Counted from the first letter of the stretch, positions 29,155 to 39,765 are shown. The stretch is 58,965 nt of DNA from Candidatus Methylobacter oryzae (GCF_003994235.2 NZ_RYFG02000099.1:1-58965), one strand, 5' to 3'. Notes: generated from the sequence alone by a model not told the origin. Made by a program: numbers and translations.

Positions 29155-31089
29155 TTGAACGATATGATGAAAAATATAATCCTATGGGTCGTCATTGCAG
29201 TTGTATTGATGTCCGTTTTTAATAATTTCGGTCCACAAAGTGATAGGGCCGATTCGTCGTTGTCTTACTCGCAGTTTATTGAGTCTGTAAAAGCAGGCCA
29301 AGTTCAGCAGGTAATGATTGAAGACAATATTATTAAAGGCAAGATGCAGGGTGGTCAGATATTTAAGACTTACGCACCTTCGGACCCTCATTTAGTGGAT
29401 GATTTGCTGGCAAATGGCGTCGAAATCAAGGCTGTCCCACCCGAGCAGCCATCCATGCTGATGCAGTTGCTGGTTTCTTTTGGTCCTATGTTGTTGCTTA
29501 TTGCAGTATGGGTTTTCTTTATGCGGCAAATGCAAGGAGGTGCCGGCGGCGGACGGGGGGCGATGAACTTTGGTAAAAGCAAAGCCCGAATGCTTGAAGA
29601 AGACCAGATTAAAGTGACTTTTGCAGATGTGGCTGGTTGTGATGAAGCTAAAGAAGAAGTTGTTGAAATGGTCGACTTTCTTAAAGATCCGGCTAAATAT
29701 CAGAAGCTAGGCGGTAAAATTCCCCGTGGTGCATTGATGATCGGTCCGCCGGGAACAGGTAAGACCTTGTTGGCCAGAGCTATTGCCGGCGAGGCCAGAG
29801 TGCCGTTTTTTACTATTTCCGGTTCTGATTTTGTTGAAATGTTTGTTGGTGTTGGTGCATCTCGCGTACGTGATATGTTCGAACAAGCCAAGAAACATGC
29901 TCCCTGCATTATTTTTATTGATGAAATTGATGCGGTTGGCCGTCAGCGCGGAGCCGGTTTGGGCGGTGGTAACGACGAGCGTGAACAAACACTAAATCAA
30001 TTATTAGTTGAAATGGATGGTTTTGAGGGTAACGAAGGTATTATCGTTATTGCGGCAACAAACCGTCCCGATGTGTTGGATAAAGCATTATTGCGGCCGG
30101 GCCGGTTTGATCGTCAAGTAACTGTGGGGCTGCCCGATGTTCGGGGGCGCGAACAGATTCTTGCTGTACATGTTAAAAAAGTGCCTATTGCCGATGATGT
30201 TGAGGTTAAATATATAGCTCAAGGTACTCCAGGCTTCTCTGGAGCGGATCTGGCTAATTTAATCAATGAAGCTGCTTTGTTTGCTGCTCGAATGAATAAG
30301 CGGGTGGTCAATATGGCTGATTTGGAAAAAGCTAAGGACAAATTGATTATGGGGGTTGAAAAAACCTCTATGGTCATGAATGAGAAAGAAAAGAAAATGA
30401 CCGCTTATCATGAAGCGGGACATGCCATTGTCGGTAGATTGGTTCCTGAGCATGATCCTGTATACAAGGTCAGCATTATGCCTAGAGGCCGTGCGCTGGG
30501 TATTACCATGTTTTTGCCTGAGAGAGATCAATATAGCGCCAGCAAGCAAAAACTCGATAGTATGATTTCCAGTTTATACGGCGGACGGATTGCGGAGGAA
30601 GTGGTTTTTGGTCGGGAGCAAGTCAGCACCGGCGCATCTAATGATATTGAGCGGGCAACTGAGCTGGCTAGGAACATGGTGACTAAATGGGGATTTTCTC
30701 AGCGTTTGGGGCCGTTATCATACAGTGAAGAAGAAGGCGAGGTCTTTTTGGGGCGGTCGGTAACTCAGCACAAAACAGTGGCGGAGGAGACCTCGCATAC
30801 TATTGATGAGGAGATTCGCTCTTTTATTGACCGGAATTATGAGCGTGCCGAAACAATTTTGAATGAAAATATTGATATTCTTCATGCCATGGCTGACGCT
30901 TTGATGAAATATGAAACCATCGATAAATATCAAATTGAGGATTTGATGGCTCGTAAGCCGGTAAGAGCTCCTCAAGGCTGGGATGATAAACCGCCTTCAT
31001 CTCACGGTGATATTATAACAGGCGATATTAAAAGCAAAAATGATATAAAAAATGAGAAATCAATTGGCGGAACAGCAGAGCAAAGCTGA
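29155..31089 (+). CDS. ftsH: FtsH, membrane AAA+ zinc protease
   Basis: About 644 residues. Two N-terminal transmembrane helices (~7-24 and ~100-122) flank a periplasmic domain. The AAA module has Walker A GPPGTGKT (~196), Walker B IIFIDEID (~250), and the SRH; the protease site is HEAGHAIVG with the third ligand Asp later. I choose TTG 29155, which gives [11 protein letters not shown] and matches the MNDMAKNLILW start common in Pseudomonas-type FtsH; an AGGGTG site lies 6 bases upstream. GTG 29146 adds three residues. Confidence 0.96.
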   Translation: MNDMMKNIILWVVIAVVLMSVFNNFGPQSDRADSSLSYSQFIESVKAGQVQQVMIEDNIIKGKMQGGQIFKTYAPSDPHLVDDLLANGVEIKAVPPEQPSMLMQLLVSFGPMLLLIAVWVFFMRQMQGGAGGGRGAMNFGKSKARMLEEDQIKVTFADVAGCDEAKEEVVEMVDFLKDPAKYQKLGGKIPRGALMIGPPGTGKTLLARAIAGEARVPFFTISGSDFVEMFVGVGASRVRDMFEQAKKHAPCIIFIDEIDAVGRQRGAGLGGGNDEREQTLNQLLVEMDGFEGNEGIIVIAATNRPDVLDKALLRPGRFDRQVTVGLPDVRGREQILAVHVKKVPIADDVEVKYIAQGTPGFSGADLANLINEAALFAARMNKRVVNMADLEKAKDKLIMGVEKTSMVMNEKEKKMTAYHEAGHAIVGRLVPEHDPVYKVSIMPRGRALGITMFLPERDQYSASKQKLDSMISSLYGGRIAEEVVFGREQVSTGASNDIERATELARNMVTKWGFSQRLGPLSYSEEEGEVFLGRSVTQHKTVAEETSHTIDEEIRSFIDRNYERAETILNENIDILHAMADALMKYETIDKYQIEDLMARKPVRAPQGWDDKPPSSHGDIITGDIKSKNDIKNEKSIGGTAEQS

Positions 31090-31103
31090 GGATTTTCGGA
31101 ATT

Positions 31104-31146
31104 GACACAAAAAAGGAGAGGCATAATACCTCTCCTTTTTTTGTGT
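31104..31146 (+). terminator. Terminator of ftsH
   Basis: A long stem (ACAAAAAAAGGAGAGG with CCTCTCCTTTTTTTGTGT) with an AT-rich loop ends in Ts, 15 bases after ftsH. It isolates ftsH from glmM. Confidence 0.9.
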
Positions 31147-31212
31147 GCGGTCTATACAAACTGAAGTGTAGATAGCAAACTGTTTTTTACCCTGTTTTTA
31201 GGTTTTGGGATT

Positions 31213-32553
31213 ATGACAAGAAAATATTTTGGGACTGATGGCATTAGAGGAAAGGTGGGGGAATACCCGATAACGGCGGATTTCTTCTTGAAGCTAGGTT
31301 GGGCCGCTGGGCGAGTGTTTGCAACTGAAGGGCATGGTTTTGTTCTGGTTGGTAAAGATACTCGTATTTCTGGTTATATGTTTGAATCTGCATTAGAGGC
31401 GGGCTTAACTGCTGCCGGAGTCGATACGCGTCTGTTGGGGCCGATGCCAACTCCGGGGGTGGCTTATTTAACGCGCACCTTAAGAGCGCAAGCGGGTATT
31501 GTTATCAGTGCTTCGCATAATCCTTATTATGATAATGGAATAAAGTTTTTCTCGGTTCAAGGAACGAAGTTGCCTGATGAGATAGAACAAAGAATAGAAG
31601 AATATATGGATTCGCCGATGACAACAGTAGAGTCGTCAAAGTTGGGCAAGGCAAAACGGTTGGTTGATGCTCCTGGTCGCTACATAGAATTTTGCAAGGC
31701 CAGCGTGCCTACAAAACTGGATTTTACAGGTATGCGAATCATAATTGATTGCGCGCACGGGGCGACTTACCATATAGCACCGCATGTGTTTAGCGAAGTG
31801 GGTGCTGAGGTTGTTACTATTGGAGCTGAACCGGATGGTCTTAATATTAATGATGAATGCGGTGCAACTAAGCCGGAGAAGTTGGCGGCAACAGTGTTGT
31901 CTTATCGTGCCGACTTAGGTATTGCTTTGGATGGTGATGGCGATCGATTGGTTATGGTGGATCATAAAGGCGAAATTGTTGATGGTGACGAGCTTATTTA
32001 TATTATTGCTAAAGCAAGGTTAGATATAGGGTTAATGTCGGGGCCTATAGTAGGTACTTTAATGACAAATCTTGGCATGGAGCACGGTTTGAAGAAATTG
32101 GGGCTTGAACTGCTTAGGGCTAATGTCGGTGATAGATATGTCATGGAGATGCTAACAGAGCATAAAGGGATTTTAGGGGGGGAAAATTCTGGGCATATTA
32201 TCTGCTTGGATAAAACAACAACAGGTGACGGTATTATCGCTGCTTTGCAAATATTGGCGGAAATGCAAACCAGCGGCAAAAGTTTGCATGAATTGAAGTC
32301 CGGAATGCAAAAATATCCACAAGTTCTGGTAAACGTAAGAACTGACAAGAAAATAAATCCAGCTGAGAATGAGATTATTCAAAAAGCAGTGAAGGCTGTT
32401 GAGAAAAAGTTAGGAGATAGTGGTCGGGTTTTACTGAGGGCTTCGGGAACAGAGCCGCTAATTCGTGTGATGGTAGAAGGTCAACAAGCCGATTTAGTTG
32501 GAAATTATGCGCATCAAATAGCTGATGATGTTAAGAAAGCAATGGAGGCTTGA
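31213..32553 (+). CDS. glmM: GlmM, phosphoglucosamine mutase
   Basis: The 446-residue enzyme converts glucosamine-6-P to glucosamine-1-P for UDP-GlcNAc synthesis. The active serine lies in [16 protein letters not shown] (Ser ~101), the metal loop is [13 protein letters not shown] (~238-250), the sugar loop GGENSGH (~321-327), and the phosphate loop [15 protein letters not shown] near the end. In many relatives folP lies between ftsH and glmM; here it is absent and a terminator occupies the gap. Confidence 0.97.
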   Translation: MTRKYFGTDGIRGKVGEYPITADFFLKLGWAAGRVFATEGHGFVLVGKDTRISGYMFESALEAGLTAAGVDTRLLGPMPTPGVAYLTRTLRAQAGIVISASHNPYYDNGIKFFSVQGTKLPDEIEQRIEEYMDSPMTTVESSKLGKAKRLVDAPGRYIEFCKASVPTKLDFTGMRIIIDCAHGATYHIAPHVFSEVGAEVVTIGAEPDGLNINDECGATKPEKLAATVLSYRADLGIALDGDGDRLVMVDHKGEIVDGDELIYIIAKARLDIGLMSGPIVGTLMTNLGMEHGLKKLGLELLRANVGDRYVMEMLTEHKGILGGENSGHIICLDKTTTGDGIIAALQILAEMQTSGKSLHELKSGMQKYPQVLVNVRTDKKINPAENEIIQKAVKAVEKKLGDSGRVLLRASGTEPLIRVMVEGQQADLVGNYAHQIADDVKKAMEA

Positions 32554-32608
32554 ATTGTAGGCTATTAATATATATTATAGACGGTTTGATTCTATGTGAG
32601 GAGTGGTA

Positions 32609-33355
32609 ATGCGTCGGTCTCTAGTTGTGGGAAATTGGAAGATGAATGGAACTCTTGCCAGTGCCGAGTTACTTGTGAAAGGTATCATTGCCGGGTTAGG
32701 AGATAATAAAGCCGATATTGCGGTATGCGTGCCTTATGTGCATCTGCCCAAGGTGAGTGAATTAGTCGAAAATACTGCATTGGCCGTTGGTGCTCAGAAT
32801 GTTGCTGATAAGTTATCAGGCGCTTTTACTGGGGAAGTTTCTGCGGCAATGCTAACTGAATTCAATTGTAAGTATGCTCTAGTAGGGCATTCCGAAAGAC
32901 GCAGTTATTATGGCGATACTGATGAAACAGTGGCCGCTCGTTTTTGCCAAGCGCAAGAACAAAATATTACCCCTGTATTATGTGTGGGGGAAACGCTGGA
33001 ACAACGCGAGCAAGACGAGACCTTTTCAATAATTGATGCCCAACTTAATGCAGTTATTAATTTAGCTGGTATAGCTGCTTTTGGTGCTGCAGTCATTGCT
33101 TATGAGCCGGTTTGGGCTATAGGAACAGGAAAAACAGCAACTGATGAACAGGCTCAAGAAGTTCACCAGTATATTAGAAAATATATTGCTGCTAAAGATC
33201 AGGCAATTGCTGACAAGATACAAATCTTATACGGCGGCAGCGCGAAGCCCGACAATGCAAAAGGCTTGTTTGCCATGCCGGATATTGACGGCGGCTTAAT
33301 TGGTGGGGCTTCGTTGGATGCGGAATCCTTTTTGAAGATTTATCATTCAATTTAG
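32609..33355 (+). CDS. tpiA: TpiA, triosephosphate isomerase
   Basis: TpiA (248 aa) interconverts dihydroxyacetone phosphate and glyceraldehyde 3-phosphate. NWKMNG (~9-14, catalytic Lys), VGHSERR (~93-99, catalytic His) and AYEPVWAIGTGKTA (~164-177, catalytic Glu) are intact, as is the phosphate-binding YGGSAKPDN. The chosen ATG at 32609 has GAGGAG five bases upstream; a GTG six bases earlier overlaps the ribosome site. secG follows after 18 bases. Confidence 0.97.
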   Translation: MRRSLVVGNWKMNGTLASAELLVKGIIAGLGDNKADIAVCVPYVHLPKVSELVENTALAVGAQNVADKLSGAFTGEVSAAMLTEFNCKYALVGHSERRSYYGDTDETVAARFCQAQEQNITPVLCVGETLEQREQDETFSIIDAQLNAVINLAGIAAFGAAVIAYEPVWAIGTGKTATDEQAQEVHQYIRKYIAAKDQAIADKIQILYGGSAKPDNAKGLFAMPDIDGGLIGGASLDAESFLKIYHSI

Positions 33356-33373
33356 AGTAATTTAAACTTTATT

Positions 33374-33772
33374 ATGTATCAGGTAATTATTGTTATTCAT
33401 GTGCTATTAGGCTTAGGGGTTGTTGGATTAGTATTAATGCAACAAGGCAAAGGGGCTGATGCAGGTGCTGCTTTTGGAACAGGATCTTCAGGTTCTGTTT
33501 TCGGTGCTCAAGGTGCGGCATCATTTTTGTCTAGAGCTACAGCTATCTTGGCGACTTTGTTTTTTATGACCAGCTTGGGTCTTGCAGTAATGAACAGCAA
33601 GCAAGGCGCTGCTTATGACTTAATGAATTCTCCTAAGGCTGAGCAGGATACGCTCGGTATTCCTGAAGCGGGTAGTGCAAAAGAAACTGGTAATCCTTCT
33701 CCTAAATCTGAAGAAGTGCCGGTTGTTGCTCCGGCAGAGACCGGAATTGAGCAGTCAGTTGAAAAAAAGTAA
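33374..33772 (+). CDS. secG: SecG, protein translocase subunit
   Basis: At 132 residues it has the two transmembrane helices of SecG (~3-20 and ~53-71) and the cytosolic loop QQGKGADAGAAFGTGSSGSVFG (read in two parts, ~23-44). The C-terminal Pro/Glu/Val-rich tail is variable in the family. tpiA-secG-tRNA-Leu is the usual gammaproteobacterial order. Confidence 0.95.
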   Translation: MYQVIIVIHVLLGLGVVGLVLMQQGKGADAGAAFGTGSSGSVFGAQGAASFLSRATAILATLFFMTSLGLAVMNSKQGAAYDLMNSPKAEQDTLGIPEAGSAKETGNPSPKSEEVPVVAPAETGIEQSVEKK

Positions 33773-33860
33773 TAAATATTGTTACGATACAGTAAAAAGC
33801 ACTACGGAAAAAGCGATTAAGATAGTGTTTATTACGTAGTATCTTCGCAATCATGTTTTA

Positions 33861-33945
33861 GCCGATGTGGTGAAATTGGTAGACACGCCATCTTGAGGGG
33901 GTGGTAACGAAAGTTGTGCCGGTTCAAATCCGGCCATCGGCACCA
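33861..33945 (+). tRNA. leuU: tRNA-Leu (GAG anticodon)
   Basis: An 85-base class II tRNA including encoded CCA. The acceptor arm pairs GCCGATG with CATCGGC; the anticodon stem CCATC/GGTGG encloses loop TTGAGGG with anticodon GAG; a variable arm is present and the T-loop reads GGTTCAAATCC. It closely resembles E. coli leuU and sits after secG as in that organism. Confidence 0.97.
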
Positions 33946-33950
33946 AATAT

Positions 33951-33988
33951 ACCTCACTAGGGATTTTCTCTAGTGGGGTGTTTTTTTG
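33951..33988 (+). terminator. Terminator after tRNA-Leu
   Basis: An inverted repeat based on CACTAG/CTAGTG, extended by flanking C-G pairs, is followed by seven Ts. Confidence 0.88.
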
Positions 33989-34137
33989 TTTGCTACAATG
34001 AAAATGCAGAAGTTAAGATTCTGGATTAGAAATATGATGCAACAAAATAATTAGACTATACTTAAATAACCAAACCTAGGTGTTGTATCTTCACATAAGA
34101 TTTTTGCTTTAGAAATTAAATATTAATGGAGAAAACA

Positions 34138-34500
34138 ATGGCAAGTATTCTTGCAGTTGACGATTCAGCTTCAATGAGGAAAATGGTTTCATTTACTCTA
34201 AGAGCTGCTGGATACGATGTCGAAGAGGCAGTGGATGGAGTAGATGCTTTAGAAAAAGCACAAACAAGGAAGTTTGATTGCGTGGTAACTGATGTCAATA
34301 TGCCAAACAAAGACGGCATTACTTTAATTAGAGATTTGCGAGCGCTCCCCGATTATAAATTTATTCCAATGCTGATGCTGACGACTGAGTCAGGAATCGA
34401 AAAAAAGCAAGAAGGCAAAGCTGCCGGTGCAACGGGATGGATGGTTAAGCCCTTCAATCCTGATCAATTATTAAAAACGTTATTGAAAGTTTTAGGTTAA
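34138..34500 (+). CDS. cheY: CheY-family response regulator
   Basis: About 120 residues: a single receiver domain. MASILAVDDSASMRKMVSFTL opens the fold (acidic pair DD ~8-9), the phospho-Asp lies in VVTDVNMPNKDG (~53), then a TTESG segment and KPFNP (Lys ~105). The ATG at 34138 has a GGAG site 6 bases upstream; a longer frame from 34126 would start inside that site. As the first gene of the cluster it is presumably the output regulator phosphorylated by CheA. Confidence 0.93.
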   Translation: MASILAVDDSASMRKMVSFTLRAAGYDVEEAVDGVDALEKAQTRKFDCVVTDVNMPNKDGITLIRDLRALPDYKFIPMLMLTTESGIEKKQEGKAAGATGWMVKPFNPDQLLKTLLKVLG

Positions 34501-34666
34501 CTAAATGCATCGTGCCTAAGAGTGTTAAGCGCATGCTGGAAGTTTTTGCGGCTTTATTCTGAACATTTAGGATAAGTTAAACGTTTATCCCAATAAGGCA
34601 ATTAAAGAGAATTTTTGAGTTACGTTAATCTTGTTTAAATGAATCTAGGCGCACACAGGTAAGTCT

Positions 34667-36778
34667 ATGTCTATTGATATGTCGCAGTTCCATCAAGTCT
34701 TCTTTGAAGAATGTTTTGAAGGCTTGGAAGCAATGGAGTCAGGATTGTTGACTCTCGATATGGGAGATATTGATTCGGAAATAATCAATACCATTTTCAG
34801 AGGAGCGCATTCGATAAAGGGTGGCAGTGGAACTTTTGGTTTTACCGTTGTCGCAGATTACACTCACATTATGGAAACGTTGCTTGATGAAATGAGGGAT
34901 GGACGCAGGAAAGTAACTCAGCCTGCGGTAGACGTTTTGCTCGGTTCGGTTGATTGTCTTAGAGAGATGTTAACTGCTATACAGAATGAACAGGATGTCA
35001 ACAATTCAAGTGTAGCAAAGCATAAGGCAGCTTTGGAAGCTGTGCTTAATGGCAGCTCCGTGGCGGAGGCACCAGTATTGCCGATTGAACATGAGGCAGT
35101 GAATGAAAAAACAATCATCGACAATATTCCCCATGTTGATGAAGAAGAGTCCTTTGAATTAGACGAACAGGGGTGGAAGATAGCTTTTTGCCCATATTTG
35201 GATTTGCTGAAAACCGGTAATGATCCTGTAAGATTATTTCGAGAATTAAACGAATTAGGTGAATTAACTACTATTGTTAATGTACAGGATGTTCCAGGTT
35301 TTTATGAATTAGATCCAGAGGAATGCAATATTTCTTGGGATTTAAAAGTTGTTGGGAATGATATTTCCGGTGACGATATTAAAGAAATATTTAATTGGGT
35401 TGAAGGGGATTGTGAGATGGATATTCAACCCCTTGCTAAAACTTCAAAACCATCTCCCACTGTCAACAATGTAATCCCTGAGCCTGTCGCAATAGCTGTT
35501 TCTAACAGTCCCGCCCCAAAACCCGTTGAGGTTAAATCTAAGCCGAATGCAGAAGCTAAAAAGGCTGAGTCTCAAGATTCAGATAACGAAACAGCAAAAA
35601 ATATGGCGAAAGCCAGCTCTATTCGCGTAGATACTGACAAGATCGATACTTTGATCAATATGGTCGGCGAAGTTGTCATTACCCAGTCTATGTTGGGTCT
35701 AGTGGGAGAAAACTTCAGCATGGATAAGGTTGGTCAGCTTAAAAGAGGACTGGCGCAATTAGAACGGCACACTCGGGATTTACAACAAAGCGTCATGAAT
35801 ATCCGGATGTTGCCTATTAGTTTTGTTTTTAGCCGTTTTCCACGCTTAGTGCACGACATCAGCAGTAAATTAGATAAGAAAATCGTACTAAAACTTGTCG
35901 GAGAAAACACCGAAGTTGATAAAGCTGTCGTCGAGTTGATTAATGATCCTTTAGTCCACTTGATCAGAAATAGTTTGGACCACGGTATAGAAATGCCAGC
36001 AGACCGAGTTGCGGCGGGTAAGTCGGAAACGGGAACTATAGAACTGAAGGCGTATCATCGTGGTGGACACATCGTTATAGAAATTATCGATGACGGTCGT
36101 GGATTAGATAAAGATAAACTTCTATCTAAGGCCATAGAAAAAGGGTTAATTGAAGAAAATAACCTTCTTACCGAAAAACAGATATTTGAACTGATTTTTA
36201 TGCCGGGGTTTTCTACAGCTGAGCAGATTACCGACATTTCCGGGCGTGGCGTGGGAATGGATGTTGTGAGAAGAAATATCCAGTCGTTAGGCGGCAATAT
36301 TGAGATTGTCTCTGAATTGGGTAAGGGAACAACAATCGCGATCCATTTGCCGCTGACGTTAGCAATTCTTGATGGTCAATCTGTTGCCGTCGGCGATGAG
36401 ACTTACATTGTGCCGTTAGTTTCTATTATTGAATCAATTAACATTACGGAAAGAATGTTAAATAAAGTTGCGGGCAAAGGAGAAACTTTTCGTTTGCGCA
36501 ATGAATACCTACCTGTTATTAGAATGCGCAAAATTTTTAATGTTCATTCAGGTAATCCGACGAAGTCGAAAGAAGGGGTCCTGGTGGTCGTTGAGGGGCA
36601 AGGAGAGCTTTGTTGTTTGCTTGTAGACGAGTTATTGGGGCAACAACAGGTTGTTATTAAATCATTGGAAGCAAATTACCGACGAGTGGAAGGCGTTTCA
36701 GGTGCAACTATTTTGGGTGATGGGTCTGTTGCGCTGATTCTTGATGTTCCTGGTTTGGTGCGTTTTTCAACTCGCTAA
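34667..36778 (+). CDS. cheA: CheA, chemotaxis histidine kinase
   Basis: The 703-residue kinase has the full domain set: Hpt (P1, phospho-His in GAHSIKGGSGTFGF ~46), a linker-P2-like region (~160-255), dimerisation P3 (~320-390), the ATPase P4 with N box HLIRNSLDHGIE (~425-436), G boxes DDGRGLD (~476) and GRGVGMDVVRRN (~526), and the CheW-like P5 to the end. It phosphorylates CheY and CheB in response to receptors. The operon continues with cheW 34 bases downstream. Confidence 0.96.
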   Translation: MSIDMSQFHQVFFEECFEGLEAMESGLLTLDMGDIDSEIINTIFRGAHSIKGGSGTFGFTVVADYTHIMETLLDEMRDGRRKVTQPAVDVLLGSVDCLREMLTAIQNEQDVNNSSVAKHKAALEAVLNGSSVAEAPVLPIEHEAVNEKTIIDNIPHVDEEESFELDEQGWKIAFCPYLDLLKTGNDPVRLFRELNELGELTTIVNVQDVPGFYELDPEECNISWDLKVVGNDISGDDIKEIFNWVEGDCEMDIQPLAKTSKPSPTVNNVIPEPVAIAVSNSPAPKPVEVKSKPNAEAKKAESQDSDNETAKNMAKASSIRVDTDKIDTLINMVGEVVITQSMLGLVGENFSMDKVGQLKRGLAQLERHTRDLQQSVMNIRMLPISFVFSRFPRLVHDISSKLDKKIVLKLVGENTEVDKAVVELINDPLVHLIRNSLDHGIEMPADRVAAGKSETGTIELKAYHRGGHIVIEIIDDGRGLDKDKLLSKAIEKGLIEENNLLTEKQIFELIFMPGFSTAEQITDISGRGVGMDVVRRNIQSLGGNIEIVSELGKGTTIAIHLPLTLAILDGQSVAVGDETYIVPLVSIIESINITERMLNKVAGKGETFRLRNEYLPVIRMRKIFNVHSGNPTKSKEGVLVVVEGQGELCCLLVDELLGQQQVVIKSLEANYRRVEGVSGATILGDGSVALILDVPGLVRFSTR

Positions 36779-36812
36779 TACATAGATAAAAGCACAACAT
36801 ATAGAAGCATAT

Positions 36813-37331
36813 ATGGAACAAGAAGCCGAAAATAAAGATATAGATCAATATCACTACAGTAGAAACTTGGACAACGCCGTTCAATATCTGAGTTTTGCCT
36901 TGGGTAAGGAAGAATATGGGGTTGATATTCTGCGGGTACAAGAAATCCGAAGTTGGGAACCTGTATCCAGAATTCCAAATGTTCCTTGCTACGAGAAAGG
37001 TGTTGTTAATTTACGCGGCTCAATTGTGCCGATTCTAGACTTGAGAGAAAGGTTTAATCTGAGTAAAGCCGAATATACGGCATTGACGGTGGTTGTCGTG
37101 TTGCAAACCGGAGACAGTAATAAAACACGCATAATGGGGGTTGTTGTTGACTCTGTCTCTGACGTAATCAGCGTGGATAAGACTGAAATTCAAAGCGCTC
37201 CGGATTTTGGAACTAAAGTAAGTAACGAATTTATTAACGGACTGGTATCGGTTAATGAGCGCATGGTAATGCTCCTTGATGTGGATAAATTACTGAAACT
37301 GGAAGAATTGGTTGATCAGGATGAAAGCTAA
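36813..37331 (+). CDS. cheW: CheW coupling protein (first copy)
   Basis: At 172 residues it is a single CheW domain with a ~22-residue acidic N-terminal extension. YLSFALGKEEYGVDILRVQEIRSW and GVVNLRGSIVPILDLRERF (each in part) are diagnostic. It links receptors to CheA. A second, similar CheW lies downstream of the receptor gene, so the two may serve different receptor ends. Confidence 0.95.
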   Translation: MEQEAENKDIDQYHYSRNLDNAVQYLSFALGKEEYGVDILRVQEIRSWEPVSRIPNVPCYEKGVVNLRGSIVPILDLRERFNLSKAEYTALTVVVVLQTGDSNKTRIMGVVVDSVSDVISVDKTEIQSAPDFGTKVSNEFINGLVSVNERMVMLLDVDKLLKLEELVDQDES

Positions 37332-37394
37332 TGATTTCCAAGTGTCCAGTATGGGTAAATGTATTTCGCATGGTTTGTTGAGAGGTAACATAGC

Positions 37395-39719
37395 GTGAAG
37401 ATTAATATGCCGATAACTAATAATGAGATCATTCTGAAAAAGGGCACCATCCTGGTATCAAGAACTGATTTGATGGGTCGTATTACTTACGTTAATGATG
37501 CATTTGTTGAAACCAGCGGTTTCACCCGTGATGAGCTAATTGGCGCAGAGCATAATATTGTGCGCCATCCTGATATGCCGGCGGCGGCTTATGAGGATTT
37601 ATGGATGACTTTAAAACAACTTAGACCTTGGCAAGGCTTGGTTAAAAACAGGTGTAAAAATGGAGACCATTACTGGGTTGAAGCGAATGCCATGCCGTTA
37701 TTTAAAGATGGAAAGGTTTATGAGTATCTCTCTGTTCGTCATCCTCCAAAACGCGATGCGATTCCTGCCGCTGAGCTTTTATATAAGAAAATAAATGCCG
37801 GCGAAGTCAAAATAAGACCAGCGGGTCTAGCCGCTATGTTTAAATCTATCGGCGAAATTGCAATCGTAAAAAAGAATGCTTTCATAGTATCGGCTTTTTT
37901 ACTGCCTATCTTTTTCTTGATGTATCGATTGTTCTTGACTCAAGAATATGCCTTATTAGCTGGCGTTACGTTGTTGGCTACAATGGCATCGGTACTCAGT
38001 ATTAATATGACAAAGGTAATAACTGATACATTGGAAACAGCAGTTACTATTTGCTATCGGTTGAGTAGTGGAAGCTTCGGAAACAAAGTGAACTTAAAGC
38101 GGGAAGACCAACTGGGCGATTTTTTACGTGGTTTGTATTGTATGGAGGTCAAGTTGGGTGTGGATTTGGCCGATTACAAACAAGGTCTAGCAGATTCTAA
38201 ACGGATTACTCAGGCGTTGGATAATGTTCAATCACCCGTTATGGTAGCGAATAAGAATTTTGAAATTATCTATATGAACGATAGTGTTCAAAGAATGTTC
38301 AAGACAGCAGAAAGTGATATCCGAACTCAATTACCTAATTTTTCCGCTGATAAATTACTAGGGTCAAATGTCAATCAATATCACGCTACTATTAAAAGTG
38401 GGGCTCTGGAGAAATCACAAGAACCACTTAGGGCTCAGCTCGTTATTGGGGGGCGTCATATGAATATTATCGTTAGCCCCGTTAACGGCGAAGGCGGGGA
38501 GCGCATTGGCTACGTTGCTGAATGGCAAGATAGAACTCATGAAGTTTTAATTGAGCAGGAAATCGATCAATTGGTACAAGGTGTTAAAGCCGGTGATTTA
38601 AGTGCACGTATAAATTTAGCTGACAAACAGGGATTTACCAAAGTTCTTTCCGCTGGTATTAATGAATTAACGGATGTTATTGAAAGTGTATTTGATGATG
38701 TTAACACAGTAATGGAAAATATGGCCGAAGGGGATTTAACCTCAGCCATTACGAATGAATATGAAGGTGTCTATGCGGAATGTAAAAATAATATTAATAG
38801 CACCTTGGCTAAGCTTAGCGAATTTATAATTCAGATCAGAGATGCCGCTGATTTTATAGACAGTTCCTCGCAAGAAATGGCTAGTGGCAACAATAATTTA
38901 TCTCATCGTGCTGAACAGCAGGCTGCCAGTCTTGAAGAAACTGCCGCGAGTATGGAAGAACTCGCCAGTACAGTTAAAAATAATGCGCAGAATACGGTTC
39001 AGGCGACTGAAGTGGTTAATTTAGCAAGCCAATTAGCTCAAAAAGGTGGCGGGGTAGTTCAGTCAGCCATTGCTGCAATGCAGGAAATTAATGAAAGCAG
39101 TAATAAAATTGCTGAAATTATCGGTGTAATTGATGAAATTGCGTTTCAAACCAATTTGTTAGCCTTGAATGCATCTGTAGAAGCTGCCAGAGCCGGCGAG
39201 CAGGGGCGCGGATTTTCAGTTGTTGCGACAGAGGTTCGTAATCTGGCCCAACGAAGCGCAACTGCCGCACAGCAAAGCAATGAGCTAATCCAGAACAGCG
39301 TACAGAAAGTCCGTGCTGGAACCGCATTCGTTAATGAAACAGGTGCAGCATTAACTGAAATTGTCGAAAGCGTTGCAAAAGTTGGTGATATTGTGGCTCA
39401 TATTGCCAGTGCCAGTTCAGAACAGTCAGCAGGTATTGAGCAAGTAAATCAAGCGGTCTCTCAAATGGATGACATTACTCAGCAAAATGCAGCCTTAGCA
39501 GAGCAGGCCGCAGCCGGCAGTATTGCCATGAGTGAGCAGTCTACTAATATGACACAGTTGCTTAGCTTTTTTAGAGTTAATTCAAAGAGCGCTTCTACCG
39601 CCAGGCCAGTTGCACGTAACAAGGCGTCCCAAGCCCAAGTAAGAAAAGTCGCAGCTTCTCCGATATTATTATCAAATAAGTCAAAAAGCGACAGCAGTGA
39701 TGAGTGGGAGGAGTTTTAA
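37395..39719 (+). CDS. Methyl-accepting chemotaxis protein with Aer-type PAS
   Basis: The 774-residue receptor starts with an Aer-like PAS (~20-120: TYVNDAFVETSGFTRDEL, IVRHPDMPAAAYEDLW), which in Aer binds FAD and senses redox or oxygen. Two transmembrane segments (~160-205) and a HAMP-like region follow, then a second PAS (~270-390), another HAMP-like stretch and the MCP signalling domain with tip IDEIAFQTNLLALNASVEAA (~576-595). The C-terminus DEWEEF fits the x-W-x-x-F pentapeptide that tethers CheR/CheB in other receptors. Likely the main aerotaxis receptor of the cluster. Confidence 0.93.
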   Translation: MKINMPITNNEIILKKGTILVSRTDLMGRITYVNDAFVETSGFTRDELIGAEHNIVRHPDMPAAAYEDLWMTLKQLRPWQGLVKNRCKNGDHYWVEANAMPLFKDGKVYEYLSVRHPPKRDAIPAAELLYKKINAGEVKIRPAGLAAMFKSIGEIAIVKKNAFIVSAFLLPIFFLMYRLFLTQEYALLAGVTLLATMASVLSINMTKVITDTLETAVTICYRLSSGSFGNKVNLKREDQLGDFLRGLYCMEVKLGVDLADYKQGLADSKRITQALDNVQSPVMVANKNFEIIYMNDSVQRMFKTAESDIRTQLPNFSADKLLGSNVNQYHATIKSGALEKSQEPLRAQLVIGGRHMNIIVSPVNGEGGERIGYVAEWQDRTHEVLIEQEIDQLVQGVKAGDLSARINLADKQGFTKVLSAGINELTDVIESVFDDVNTVMENMAEGDLTSAITNEYEGVYAECKNNINSTLAKLSEFIIQIRDAADFIDSSSQEMASGNNNLSHRAEQQAASLEETAASMEELASTVKNNAQNTVQATEVVNLASQLAQKGGGVVQSAIAAMQEINESSNKIAEIIGVIDEIAFQTNLLALNASVEAARAGEQGRGFSVVATEVRNLAQRSATAAQQSNELIQNSVQKVRAGTAFVNETGAALTEIVESVAKVGDIVAHIASASSEQSAGIEQVNQAVSQMDDITQQNAALAEQAAAGSIAMSEQSTNMTQLLSFFRVNSKSASTARPVARNKASQAQVRKVAASPILLSNKSKSDSSDEWEEF

Positions 39720-39765
39720 TAATGTTAAAGGCTGTAAACTATATAACTGATAGGAAGCTATAACA

